A DNA stretch of 64,000 nucleotides from Phycisphaerales bacterium UBA7800 (GTDB lineage Bacteria > Planctomycetota > Phycisphaerae > Phycisphaerales > Phycisphaeraceae). Location: positions 7,070 through 71,069 of the forward strand of contig DLCK01000058.1 in NCBI GenBank assembly GCA_002480565.1, given 5' to 3'. Under the pieces are notes generated by a model. That model saw nothing but the letters and a program-made list of their open reading frames with translations, did no database searches and was not told where the DNA came from. Below, piece after piece: positions 36,994 to 50,000 of this stretch; positions within the stretch are counted from its first letter, which is position 1; every line of letters starts with the position of its first letter. Made by a program: the position numbers and the translations under genes.

Positions 36994-39900
36994 ATCCAAT
37001 CCAATCAACCAGCCGTCTTTTCATGATCGTTTGATGGGAATCGAGAAAATGATGCGAATGTTGACGCGGTCTGCCAATGGACTGTTATGCCTGGGAATGT
37101 TGCTCTGGACGGTCTGTTTGGCACAGATTGCTGTTGCTCAAACAAGCGAGGAACGCACCGTTCCCGCAGACACCCCCTGTACGACCTGTTCGTTCTGCGG
37201 CGAGAGTACTGCCGTCAGTGAGCAGTATCGGAGCATGAATGATCTGTTGAATCTGCCGGACTTGGACGTGCCTTGGGAAGATTGGGACTTTACCGATTCG
37301 CATGGAACCTCACACAACGTCAAATTCCGTGTGACCAACACGCCCGGTGCCAGCAATTGGCATCAAGCGGGTTACGACACCAATCATGCCATGTACATTG
37401 GCGATCCGTATGACAAAGATTTTCAATCGTCCTATCAACGTAACTATGCGACCGCTCTTTCCCCAGTGATCAGTTTGCCCGCCGACAAAACCATTCGCAT
37501 CAGTTGGAGCGACTGGCACAAGGTCGAAGAATACAACTGGGGGCCGTGGGACAACTGTCGGTTTTACATTCGCGTGGTCGAAACCGGCCAAAATCACCTG
37601 CTCGTCCGCAACTGGTACGGCGCAGGTTGGGAAGGCGGCAACCCGTATCAACCCAAGTGGACCTTCTACGAATTTGATATCAGCGAGTTTGCGGGACAGG
37701 ACATTCAGGTATTCCTTTCCTTCGACACGATCGATGGGATTTACAATCGTGTCGATGTCTATGGGCAACGCGTTTACGGTTGGTTCGTGGATGACATCCT
37801 ACTTTGTGCCGATCAGGAGATGCTCTATTTTGAAGATTTTGAGTTGGTTCCCACGGTCGGTCGCGACATTGAACTGACCGAACGTATCTCAACGGCTGGG
37901 AAAAATGAAGTTCAGGATTCGAGTTTCACACTCAACCCCAATGACATCCTCTCCTCCAGCAGTACGACAACCTTGAATTGGCTGGTTTCACGATTAAGAC
38001 TCGACGAAACGCTGGACATTGACTTTGATGTCACGCTCAACAACCTTGAACCCGAAGACCAGCGTCTGGTCAGTGAAGGTGTAACGTTATCTTACACCAA
38101 CATCGACGACGAATTGATCACCGAAACACTCGGCCCCGAGTCCGTGGACATTAAGCAACTTTTTGAAATATCCATCGATGCGGACAAGGACATTTACATC
38201 GCGCCTGATATCGCCAAGTTGACCACGCATCTGCAAATGCCACTGGCATTGGACTATGCCTACGTTTCCAAGACCGAACAAATGCAGGCTGGTGTGCTTG
38301 ATGGATTGGATGCCACCACTTCACCTGGACAATTGATTCTCAAAGAGGATCAATCCGGCCAATATCTTCCATCCGGGACGGCAACCTATCGTTTTGAATC
38401 CGAAGCTGGCAAACGCTGGGGTAACCTGACCTTCACAGCCACCGAAGCCAGTGAGGTCAAACGATTGGCTGACATTCAAAGTCAGGTTCAACGCGTCGCT
38501 TCCTACGACCGTACCAAGGAAAACGGCGCAGCGGACGGCTGGTGGAACAACGTCAACGCGTCATGGTATCAGCAGGCTGCGGATACCGTGGTCGATCACG
38601 CACTGGATACACGCGGCGGTGGTCTTGCAACCTTTACCGCCTCGACCGCATTGACCACCGCAATGGACGAGCGGCATTTTTCCATTGAAGGCTGGATGAG
38701 CGGCACGGGCTACCTGGTCAGTCGTGGTGGTGTGATGTTTTACGAATCTGCGTTCTTTGACATCGAAAAAACTGACTCGCAGATCATTGTCCGTCAAGGC
38801 CGGCCGGATTACGACTGGAAAGAATTCGAACATGCTTATGACTATCAGCCTGATGCCTCGGGTTGGGATCACATTGTCCTGACTGTTCAAACCAACGTTG
38901 CCAAAATCTATGTCAACGGCAACCTCGCAGGTCAGTGGTCATGGAGCAGCGGTTGGTTGTTCGATCAATTGGGGGACGATTGGTACATCGGTGCATCACA
39001 GATGTATGGATACCCTAACGACTACATGATCAAGCCCGAAGGTGACGGCAACCGCATTGACGAAGTACGATTTTATGACCGTCAGTTAACCGACAGTGAA
39101 GTGGCTTTAAACCATACCCGAGGCCGCAATCATGAATCCTCTCAGATTACCAATGGCCTGCTGGGCTGGTGGTCATTTGATCTGAATGCTGAAGACACCA
39201 GCGATGTCAAACTTGGCGGCGTCTTCATGCCCGATCGACCCGTGTACGAATGGGGTAATGCCGAAGGCGATATTCCCGGCCGCCTGACCGCGCGGAACTC
39301 GGACGCAGTCTTTCCAACCCATGCCATCGTCTCTGCCCATGACGGTGTGATCGACATTGTCGACATCCAATCCAACAGCATCTGGATACGCCTTGACGGT
39401 CAGAATGCGGGATTGTGGCCAGAGGGGTCGCATCAACCCAACTGCTTTGCCTTGGCTTATGGCAAACTGGTCATAGGGCAAAACGATGCCAACAGCGGTA
39501 TTGTCATTGTCGATTTTGTTCAGGATCAAATTCGTGCCATCGACACCACCGGTCTCTACGTTGCCAACGAAACGGTCAGCAGCGGTACGTCTCCGACTTA
39601 TCCGTCAACACCGACCTCTTCAACCGTCAAACTGACCGATGGCCACATTCAAGACATCCTGATCAACGCAGCCAACACGCACCTCGCCGTTGCCACGCAA
39701 ACCGGGGTGGATCTGATTCTCAATGAGAGTTCGGTTATCTCGCATACCGGCTTGACGGAATCTGTCACTCGACTGACCGAAGCCGGTGATGATCTGTACT
39801 GCATTGTTGCGTCTGCGTCGGGCGACCAACTGCATGCCATCTACGATTACGCTTCATTGCTGGCTGATTTCACCTCAGCGGTCTCATATGGCGGAACCGC

Positions 39901-40948
39901 ATCCGACGCTCAACAAACCAACAGCATGCTGAATGGTAGTCTTAACGATCTGTTTGCCAAAGCAGATCAATCTACCGTCCATCCGCTGGGCAATCGTCTT
40001 TACTTGGCAACGGACCACGGACTTGTCATACTCAACGAATATCCCAACGACGAAGACCGCGTCAGTTACAGCTTATTGGTCAATCAGTCTGCCACGGTTG
40101 ACGAAAACGACGAGACCACCTTGGCAGTACTGGAGGGAACCAGTGACCATGTGGTTGCCGTTGACGGGGATGATCAGGACAACCTCTGGGTCGCCACGAT
40201 GGGCGACACCGAATCGGCTACGATAGGTGCTTTGAGTATCTGGTCGGAATCCGATGCCACGCGACGTTTTGAACTGCAAGTGGGCAACGCAAGCACTGAT
40301 CTGCCCAACGACAGTATTGCCGACATCGCAGCCAATGCCATCGGCATGCAGGACAAGGGAATCATTTGTTACAACCTGGGCATGCGTCAGCCTGTTGCTT
40401 TCCGAACCCGTTCGGCATTGACCGAAGCGGCGCTGGCTAATGCCACGTGGTCCGACGTGATGACCCAAAGCGGCAGCAATATCGAATCAGAGGACTTGCC
40501 ATACCTGGAAGTCGAATTGACCATGCAGTCGGACGATCCGACGATTACCCCGCATTTGGACAGTTTTAGCATCGGTATCAACTCCGACAGCGTCGGACTG
40601 GACGTGACGATTGAAGACGAAGCGGGTAACCGTGCTGCCAAGGTCGCCACCGTCGCCCTGACAGACAGCAACTACGGCAGCACTGCGGATTACCTTCAGG
40701 ATTTTGACACGTCACTGGTCGTTCCCCAGAACTACCGCGCCCGCGCGACCGTGGTCAATCGTCAAACCGGCGTCACATTGGGAACTGCCACCGACGACTT
40801 TGAAGTCCAATCCCAGCAAATTGCGCAAACTGCCTTGGCGGGAACCATCTCGGCGGACAAGCGGGAATACGCGCCGGCGAATCCGTCATCATCGATTCAC
40901 GCGTTGAAAACCAAAGTGCCAATTCACCGTTGCAGGATTTGCTGGTGA
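36986..40948 (+). CDS. Giant exported repeat protein, N-terminal segment (frame interrupted)
   Basis: The ATG at 36986 overlaps the end of the preceding giant gene by 8 bases and follows AAGGCGG. Residues 1-30 form a polar extension, then comes a signal core ending near IAVAQ. A four-cysteine motif CTTCSFC lies at residues about 64-70. Residues about 90-290 are a jelly-roll domain that ends YGWFVDDILLC ... LYFEDFE. Residues about 520-710 are LamG-like (WDHIVLTVQTNVAKIYVNG). Residues about 775-1130 look like a beta-propeller. At residue about 1297 an ADKREYAP segment should continue as GESVIIDSRVEN, but a missing base near 40872 shifts the frame and gives a TGA at 40946. The true product very probably continues to 53290. 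Confidence 0.75.
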   Translation: MSKSNPINQPSFHDRLMGIEKMMRMLTRSANGLLCLGMLLWTVCLAQIAVAQTSEERTVPADTPCTTCSFCGESTAVSEQYRSMNDLLNLPDLDVPWEDWDFTDSHGTSHNVKFRVTNTPGASNWHQAGYDTNHAMYIGDPYDKDFQSSYQRNYATALSPVISLPADKTIRISWSDWHKVEEYNWGPWDNCRFYIRVVETGQNHLLVRNWYGAGWEGGNPYQPKWTFYEFDISEFAGQDIQVFLSFDTIDGIYNRVDVYGQRVYGWFVDDILLCADQEMLYFEDFELVPTVGRDIELTERISTAGKNEVQDSSFTLNPNDILSSSSTTTLNWLVSRLRLDETLDIDFDVTLNNLEPEDQRLVSEGVTLSYTNIDDELITETLGPESVDIKQLFEISIDADKDIYIAPDIAKLTTHLQMPLALDYAYVSKTEQMQAGVLDGLDATTSPGQLILKEDQSGQYLPSGTATYRFESEAGKRWGNLTFTATEASEVKRLADIQSQVQRVASYDRTKENGAADGWWNNVNASWYQQAADTVVDHALDTRGGGLATFTASTALTTAMDERHFSIEGWMSGTGYLVSRGGVMFYESAFFDIEKTDSQIIVRQGRPDYDWKEFEHAYDYQPDASGWDHIVLTVQTNVAKIYVNGNLAGQWSWSSGWLFDQLGDDWYIGASQMYGYPNDYMIKPEGDGNRIDEVRFYDRQLTDSEVALNHTRGRNHESSQITNGLLGWWSFDLNAEDTSDVKLGGVFMPDRPVYEWGNAEGDIPGRLTARNSDAVFPTHAIVSAHDGVIDIVDIQSNSIWIRLDGQNAGLWPEGSHQPNCFALAYGKLVIGQNDANSGIVIVDFVQDQIRAIDTTGLYVANETVSSGTSPTYPSTPTSSTVKLTDGHIQDILINAANTHLAVATQTGVDLILNESSVISHTGLTESVTRLTEAGDDLYCIVASASGDQLHAIYDYASLLADFTSAVSYGGTASDAQQTNSMLNGSLNDLFAKADQSTVHPLGNRLYLATDHGLVILNEYPNDEDRVSYSLLVNQSATVDENDETTLAVLEGTSDHVVAVDGDDQDNLWVATMGDTESATIGALSIWSESDATRRFELQVGNASTDLPNDSIADIAANAIGMQDKGIICYNLGMRQPVAFRTRSALTEAALANATWSDVMTQSGSNIESEDLPYLEVELTMQSDDPTITPHLDSFSIGINSDSVGLDVTIEDEAGNRAAKVATVALTDSNYGSTADYLQDFDTSLVVPQNYRARATVVNRQTGVTLGTATDDFEVQSQQIAQTALAGTISADKREYAPANPSSSIHALKTKVPIHRCRICW

Positions 40949-41036
40949 CAGTGCGCGTACTCGATCCGTCAGGCACCACCGTGCAAACCTACAACTACGG
41001 CATCGGTTATCTGGTCAGTTCACCAACGCCAATTTG
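40872..41036 (+). other. Out-of-frame island inside the second giant gene
   Basis: Between these points the protein-like sequence lies one frame away: GESVIIDSRVENQ, then LQDLLVTVRVLDPSG and QTYNYGIGYLV. From GCC at 41036 it returns to the original frame (AYTLSKQAQAGEYLVV). The upstream and downstream frames are the same modulo three. So one base lost near 40872 and one gained near 41034, or three single-base losses, explain the whole interruption. The GTG at 41108 that opens the downstream frame lies mid-domain without a ribosome-binding site. Confidence 0.8.
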
Positions 41037-44000
41037 CCTACACGCTCAGCAAGCAGGCTCAGGCAGGTGAATATCTGGTCGTTCAGGAAGTTGTCCGTGA
41101 CAGTCAAGTGGTCGCTCAAACGCAAACCTCACTTTCCGTGCTGGCCAGTGCGGAACTGGCTTTGGGCATTGCTGGTGATCTGACATTAACGCCGCGTTCG
41201 GTGCAGTATGGCCAAGCCCTGGCAATCGCAGCGGTGGTAAACAATGCTGGCAATGTCGATTTACAGAATGTCGTTTTCCAAACCCGGATCGTCAGTCCTG
41301 ACACCGGTGCCACGCTGCATCTTTTTGAAACACCGTTAGACCTGACTGTCGGACAAAATCCAGTCACGCTCCAATATTCACTGAACCCGGTGCTATTACC
41401 TTCTGGAGATTATCCGGTCCTGCTGACCGCACATTATGTCTACGATGACACCGAACACAATGTGTCGCTGGATATGGAAGGTTTGCGTGCTCTGACTTAC
41501 GTTTCAGCAGGAGACGATCTGAACATTGAACAGGCCACGCGTGATGGTACGCTTGTCAAACTTCAACTGTCTCAAACCAACGCAGATTCGAGTTATGCAT
41601 GGACCCGTCATCCCGGCAACATCGTGATCGATCCGGACAACACCATCTTCCCACTTGGCAGTACAACAGTCACACTCACTGAAACCACCAGCGGCAACAC
41701 GGTTTTTACAACCAACAGCACCATTAAGATTGAGGATACCACCGCGCCGGTCCTGACAGTTCCCGACACGATTGTTGTGACACAGGATCAACCGGATGGC
41801 AAGTTGGTTGAACTAAGTGTGCAAGCCACTGACATCTGTGACGCATCACCAATGCTTTCCTGGAGTCACGATCCGAACAGCACGGTTTTTCCCGTAGGAA
41901 CCACCACGGTCACGGTGACAGCGACCGACGTATCAGGCAACCTAACAACCCGGACTTTTGACGTCACCGTCAGAAATCTGGCCGCCCCCATCGCCGATGC
42001 CGGGCCGGATCAAACGTTGGTCCAGACATCGTATGCTGGTGCACCGGTGACTTTGGATGGCAGTGGTTCGACGGACGCCAGTTCCACCAACCCGCCGGAC
42101 TATGACAACGACATCGTGATCTATCAATGGCAGGAAGATTCCGTCCTGCTCGGCTATGGCAAACAATTACCTCTGACACTGGAAGTCGGTGTTCACACGA
42201 TCACCTTAACCGTAAAGGATTCCATCGGTCAAACTTCGACGGACACAGCCATCATCACCATTGAGAATGCAGGTCCAATTGCCGATGCCGGTGCGAACGT
42301 CACGCTGGATCAAATCAACAGTGATGGCGCCATTGTTGCCTTGGATGGCAGGGGTTCAACGGACATCAGTTCGACCAATCCCCCGACGCTTGATCAGGAT
42401 ATCGCACGCTATGTCTGGTCTGAAAATGGTTCGACATTGGGCGAAGGTAAGCAATTGAGCAACTTCTTTGCTGTCGGTACACACACGGTGACATTGACGG
42501 TTTACGACCTTGCTGGTGCTTCGGATACCGATGAAGTGACCCTCACCATCAACAATGTCGGCCCCATCGCTCAGGCTGGCGACGACGTGTCGGTTGAACA
42601 GTTCGACGCATACGGTGCAACCATCTATCTGGATGGCAGCCAATCAACCGACATCAGTTCCACCAATGCTCCGGATAACGACAACGACATCGTCTCTTAC
42701 GAATGGCTCTTACAGGGGCAGGTGATCGGCAGCACCGAGCAGTTCTCCTACTACTTCCCGTTGGGTGTCAACGAAGTAACCCTGCGCGTCACCGATACAG
42801 ATGGCGTAACAGGTACCGACCAGGTCATCGTCAATGTCACCAATGCCGCACCGCAAGCTCAGGCTGGTGATGATATCGCCATCGTTCAGACATCACCCGA
42901 CGGTGCAACGGTGACGCTTGACGGCTCGGAGTCCACCGACCGCAGTTCCACCAACTCGCCGGACTTTGATAATGACATCGTCAGCTACGTCTGGGCCGAA
43001 GGCCAAACCCCATTGGGCTCTGGTGAAACACTGGATGTTCAACTGTCAGTCGGTGTGCATTACATCACCCTTACCGCAACGGATACCAAAGGGGCTACTG
43101 GAACGGATCAGGTTCAAATTAACATTCTTAATGCAGCACCGATCGCTCAAGCTGGGCCGGATCAAACCGTAATCCAAACCGATGCCCAAGGCGCAACGCT
43201 GGCTTTGGATGGCTCAGCTTCGACGGATGCCAGTTCCACCAATGCACCGGACAATGACGATGACATCGTCAGCTATACATGGTCGGAAAATGGCGTGACA
43301 CTTTCCACACAAATCAACTTCGAGCAGGTTTTCACCGTTGGTACACATGTCATCGACCTGACCGTCACGGACAAAGCCGGTGACACCGGTCAGGATCAGG
43401 TGACTCTGATTGTTCAGAACGCAGCACCGATTGCCGAGGCCGGGACGGATCAGGCATTACCACAGACGGCCTACACCGGAGCTTTGGTCACATTGGATGG
43501 TTCGGGATCGACGGACATTTCCTCGACCAACGCGCCCCAGCTCAATGACGACATTGCCACCTACGATTGGCAAGTCAACGGCAGCAGTATCGGGCAAGGC
43601 CAGACACTGCAAACCACCTTTGCTGTAGGCGTCCATGATGTTACGTTGCTGATCACTGACAGTGCTGGTAACACCACGACGGACACCGTTCAAATCACGA
43701 TCACCAACGTCGGCCCCATCGCCAACGCAGGTGTGGATCAAACCGTTACTCAAACAGACGCAACGGGCAGTACCATCATGCTTGATGGCTCAGGTTCGAC
43801 CGACATCAGTTCGACCAATGCTCCGGACAATGACAACGACATTGCCAATTACACGTGGTCCGTTGAAGGTTCATTGCTTGGTACAGGCAAAACCCTCGAA
43901 CACCTCTTTGCAGTCGGCAGCTACACGGTGATGCTGGAGATAATCGACACCGCAGGCAATACCGATACCGACACCGTGCTGATCACTGTCAATAACACCG

Positions 44001-47000
44001 GTCCCATCGCGGGGGCTGGACCGGATCAATTCTTGGTACAAACCGAATCCGCCGGTGCCATCGTCACGCTTGACGGCAGCGGTTCGTCGGACATTAGTTC
44101 AACCAACGCCCCGAACAATGACAACGACATCACCAGTTACACATGGTCGGAAAACGGTGCCACTCTCGGTATCGGCAAAACACTCGACCAACTCTTTGCA
44201 CTGGGCAGTCACACGGTTACACTCACGGTTCAAGACGCCGCTGGTGCCATACATAGTGACGATTTAACCGTTGAGATCACCAATGCGCCACCGGTCGCCG
44301 AAGCAGGCGTCAATCAGGTGGTCGCGCAAGCTAGCCAATCAGGCAGCGTGGTCACACTTGATGGCAGTAGTTCGACGGACATCAGTTCCACCAACCCGCC
44401 GGACAACAACAACGACATCACCCAATACACTTGGTCCCAAGACGGCCTGACTTTGGGGACCGGCCAGAGTCTGGCGTATGAATTTGCCGTCGGCACGCAT
44501 GTGGTCATGCTGACCGTCGTCGATTCGCATGGTGCCAGCAATACTGATACCGTGCAGATCAACGTCGTGGCGGACGACAATCCCGTTGCCGTAGCAGGCG
44601 CGGATCAGACACACATCCAGACGTCATCCGATGGCTACAATGTGACATTGGATGGCTCCAACTCGGTGGACGCCTCCTCGACCAACGCGCCGGACTATGA
44701 TGACGACATTGTCAGTTACCAATGGACCGTCGAAGGCGTAGAAATTGGAACTGGACCAACACTGGATCATGTCTTTGCCCTCGGCACATACACTGTTACA
44801 TTGACCGTCACCGACAGCATCGACAATACCGATACCGACGACGTGATCATTACCGTCAACAACGCTGGTCCCATCGCCGACGCAGGCGAGGATCAAACCG
44901 TCCCCCAAACCGACGCAACCGGCAGCACCATCACGCTTGATGCCAGCCATTCAACGGACATCAGTTCGACCAATGCTCCGGACAATGACAACGACATCGC
45001 CAGCTATGTCTGGACGGAAAACGGCGTCTCACTGGGCAGTGTTGCAACACTCAACCAACTCTTTGCGGTCGGCATTCATGAAGTGACATTAACTGTTACC
45101 GACTCCGCTGGCGCAACCGATACCGACAGCCTGACAATCACTGTCGGCAATGCTGGCCCCATCGCTCAGGCGGGCCCCGATCAAACCATCATCCAAACCG
45201 ATGCAACCGGTAGCACCATCACGCTCGATGGCAGCGACTCGTCGGACATCAGTTCCACCAATGCCCCGGATAATGACAACGACATCGCCAACTATGTCTG
45301 GACAGAAAACGGCGTTTCTTTGGGTAGTGGTGTAACACTCAATCAAATCTTTGCAGTCGGCGTGCATGAAGTGACTCTGACCGTCACTGACACTGTAGGT
45401 AACACCGACAGTGACAGTTTGACCATCACCATCGGTAATGCCGGTCCCGTTGCCCAGGCTGGCCCCGATCAAACCGTCACGCAAACCGATGCCACCGGTG
45501 CGACCTTACAGCTTGATGGCAGTGGTTCGACGGACATCAGTTCGACCAATGCTCCGGACAATGACAACGATATCGTCAGTTACGTCTGGTCGGAAAATGG
45601 CCTCTCGCTGGGCAGTGGTGTCGCGCTCAGCCATGTCTTTGCGGTTGGCGTGCACGAAGTGACCTTGACCGTCACTGACACTGCGGGCAATACGAACACT
45701 GACAGCCTAACGATCACCGTCAACAATGCCGGACCCATCGCTGAAGCTGGCACCAATCAATCCATCCAGCAAACCTCCGCTGTCGGTGCGTTGGTTACAC
45801 TCGATGGCAGTGGTTCGACGGATATCAGTTCCACCAACCCGCCGGAAAACAACAACGATATCATCAACTTTGCATGGACGGAAAACGGCGTCTCACTGGG
45901 TTCGGGACAAACGTTGGATTACACCTTTGCGATTGGTGCTCATACGGTCACGCTCACCGTCACCGATTCGGCGGGACTCACTTCCAGTGACACGGTGGTA
46001 CTGTTTGTGTCCCAGGCCCATCCCGTTGCTGATGCCGGACCGGATCAAGTTGTGCCCCAAACATCGTCACAAGGTGCCGACGTCACCTTCGATGGCTCAG
46101 GTTCACAGGATCTGAGTTCTGACAACCCGCCGGACAACGACAGTGATATCGTCAGCTACCAGTGGACCGAAAACGACACCAGTCTGGGGACCGGTAAAAC
46201 GCTGACCGCGCCCCTGACCGTTGGCGAACACATCGTCACCCTGACCGTGTCGGATTCCCAAGGCGTCCCCGATAGTGACACGGTCACGATTCTGGTTGTC
46301 AATGCTGGACCACTGGCCGATGCCGGGCCGGATCAAACGCTAATCCAGACATCCTACCAAGGCATCACCGTCACATTGGACGGCAGCGGTTCAACGGACA
46401 TCAGTTCCACCAACCCTCCAGATAACGACAACGACATCATCAGCTACCTATGGCAATTTGTCGGCGGCTTCTCATTGGGGCAAGCTCCATTATTGCAAAC
46501 CACGCTACCCGTCGGCACACACAACCTCCAATTGACCGTCACCGACAACGCAGGTGTCACCGCAACCGATACCGTTCAAATTACGGTTCAGAATGCAGCA
46601 CCCGTCGCCAACGCAGGCCCAGATCAAACCTTGACGCAGGTAGACGATCAGGGCGCAACCGTGCTTTTGGACGGCAGTGCTTCAACCGACATCAGTTCAT
46701 CCAATCTCCCGGAAGCTGACAACGATATCGTTGTCTATACATGGCAAGTTGATGGGCAAACCATTGGAACGGGTAAAGCACTGTCACATGTCTTTGCCGT
46801 CGGTCAGCATACCGTCAGTCTCACCGTCACCGACACGGCTGGTGCAACCAGCACCGATCAGGTGATCATCACCATCAACAACATTGCACCCATCGCCAAT
46901 GCTGGTGACGATCAGACACTTGTGCAGACGGACTATCATGGTGCACTGATTACACTTGATGGTTCAGCCTCCACGGACGCCAGTTCCACCAACGCACCTG

Positions 47001-50000
47001 ATTTCGACGACGATATCGTCTCGTACACATGGACCGAAAACAGCGTTACGATTGGCAGCGGTGAAACACTGGATACCACCTTGGCTGTCGGCGAACACAC
47101 CATCACATTAACCGTCACTGATGCCGCGGGTGAATCCGCAAGTGATATCGTTGTCATCACCATTGAAAATGCCGCACCAGTGGCCAATGCCGGCAGCGAT
47201 CAGTCCATCGTGCAAACTGACTATACCGGTGCACTCGTTACGCTTGATGGATCTGCGTCTACGGACATCAGTTCCACCAATGCGCCGAGCCTGGATAATG
47301 ACATCGTCAGCTACACATGGTCTGAAGGTGGTAGTCCGTTGGGTACCGGCGAAATACTTGACACGACCTTTGCTTTGGGTAGCCACACAGTATTGCTCAC
47401 TGTGACCGATTCGCGTGGTGCGACCAGTACGGATGAGGTCGTTGTGACCATCACCAATGCGCCGCCGGTGGCAGATGCGGGTATCGATCAGACTTTGACA
47501 CAAACCGATAGCAGCGGTGCGCTCATTACGCTCGATGGTTCGGGTTCGTCGGATGTCAGTTCCAACAATCCGCCTGCCAACGACAGCGACATCGCAAGCT
47601 ATGCATGGAGTGAAAGTGCGTCCACACTTGGCAGTGGCAAGACGTTGGATGTGACCTTGCCGGTGGGCGTGCATGAAATCACGTTGACCGTCACCGACAC
47701 CGCGGGTCTAACGGCAACGGATACCGTGCGCGTTGAAATCACCAATGCCGAGCCTGTAGCCAATGCGGGTAGCGATCAGACGGTGGTGCAGACGACGTCT
47801 GCGGGAGCAGTCATCACGTTCGTTGGCAGTGCCTCGACGGACATCAGTTCCACAAATCCCCCGAACAATGACAACGACATCATCGATTACACATGGACCA
47901 AAGATCTTAGTACGCTCGGCCATGGCAAGACGCTTGACGCCACCTTACCTGTTGGCACACACACCGTCACCCTCACCGTGACTGACTCGGCAGGCAACAT
48001 AGACAGCGACACCGTGCTCATCACCGTCACCAACGCCCCACCGATCGCCAATGCCGGTCCGGATCAGACCCTGCTTTCGGGTTTGAATGTCACGCTCGAT
48101 GGTTCGGCCTCGACCGATATCACTTCGACCAGCGATATCGTCAGCTACGAGTGGTTCGAAAACGCTGCGTCCCTGGGCACTGGCGTTACGCTGCAACAGA
48201 CCTTTGATACGGGTGAACACACCATCACCCTGCGCGTCACCGACACGGCAGGCAACACCGACGAAGACACCGTCATCATCACCGTCACCAACGAACCCCC
48301 CGTTGCTGACGCAGGTGTCGATCAAACCCTGACACAGACCTCGGCCAGTGGCGCGAACGTTACGCTCAATGGCAGCGGTTCCACCGATCCCAATTCGACC
48401 AATTCACCAGCCAACGACAACGATATCGTCAGTTACATCTGGACCGAATCGGGCAGCACGATCGCCACCGGCAAAACGCCTGACGTGACATTGCCCGTTG
48501 GTGTCCACACGATCACACTTACCGTCACTGACACAGCCAACGCAACGGCTACCGATGACGTGGTGATCACCGTCAACAACGCAGCACCCATCGCTGCCGC
48601 AGACAACGATCAGACCGTGGAGCAGGCCAGCAGCAGCGGTACCGTCGTCACGCTTAACGGCACAGCCTCTACAGACATCAGTTCCACCAACCCGCAAATG
48701 AATGACGACATTGTCAGTTATTCCTGGGCGGAAAACAGCACGCCGTTGGGAACCGGCCAAACCCTCGACGCCACGTTCCAACTCGGTAGCCACACGGTCA
48801 CACTCACCGTCAATGACGGCGCTGGTGCCAGTGCAACCGATGAGGTCATCATCACCGTCGTCGATACCACCGCCCCGACGATCACCGCGTCGGACATCAC
48901 CCTGGAACAAGCCAATGCCGCAGGCACACTCATCCCCTTATCCGCAACGGTCGAGGATATCTGTGACAGCAATCCGAACGTCACATGGTCACACGACCCT
49001 GCAACCACCGTCTTCCCGTTAGGCAACACGGTTGTCACCGTCACTGCCACTGACGCTTCGGGCAATAGTGCAGACAAGACGTTCGCCGTCACCATCACCG
49101 ACACCACCGCCCCAGCAATCACATTGGCTGACATCACTGTAGAACAGGCGACTGCTGCTGGTACCAACGTCCCGTTGACCGCAACCGTCAGCGACATCTG
49201 CGATGCAAATCCGTCTGTCACGTGGTCACATGATCCGACGACGACCGTCTTCCCCTTGGGCGACACGGAAGTGACAGCAACGGTGACTGATGCATCCGGC
49301 AATACAACAACCGCAACCATGACCGTCACTGTAGTCGACACGACTGCGCCGAGCATGATGTTGGCTGATGTAAACGTGGAACAAGCGACTGCGGCTGGCA
49401 CCAACGTAGCGTTGACTGCAACCGTCAGCGATATTTGTGATACCAATCCAAGCGTGACATGGAGTACCGATCCGGCGACTACGGTATTCCCGTTGGGCGA
49501 TACCCAAGTGACTGCGACTGTCACCGATGCGTCTGGTAACACGACCGTCAAGACAATGGTCATCACTGTGGTCGATACCACCGCGCCTAGTTTGACCTTG
49601 GATGATGTGACCGTAGAACAAGCCACTGCTGCTGGTGCCAATGTGACGTTGACCGCCACGGTTAGCGATATTTGCGATGCCAATCCAGCCATCGTTTGGA
49701 GCACTGATCCTGCCACTACGGTGTTCCCGTTGGGTGACAACGAAGTAACTGCGACCGTCACCGATGCCTCCGGCAACACGACTGTTAAGACGATGACAGT
49801 TACTGTCGTCGACACCACGGCACCAAACGTGACCTTGGCTAATGTGACCGTGGAGCAGGCGACTGCTACCGGTACCAATGTGGCGTTGTCTGCAACTGTT
49901 AGCGACATCTGCGATACGAATCCGTCTGTCACATGGTCACATGATCCCGTGACGACGGTCTTCCCATTGGGCGACACCGAAGTCACCGCAACAGTGACCG

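Noticed and set aside
41108..41110. GTG as the start of a separate giant gene
   Set aside because: It falls within a domain (QVVAQTQTSLSV), lacks a ribosome-binding site and a signal peptide, and continues the frame of the upstream segment.
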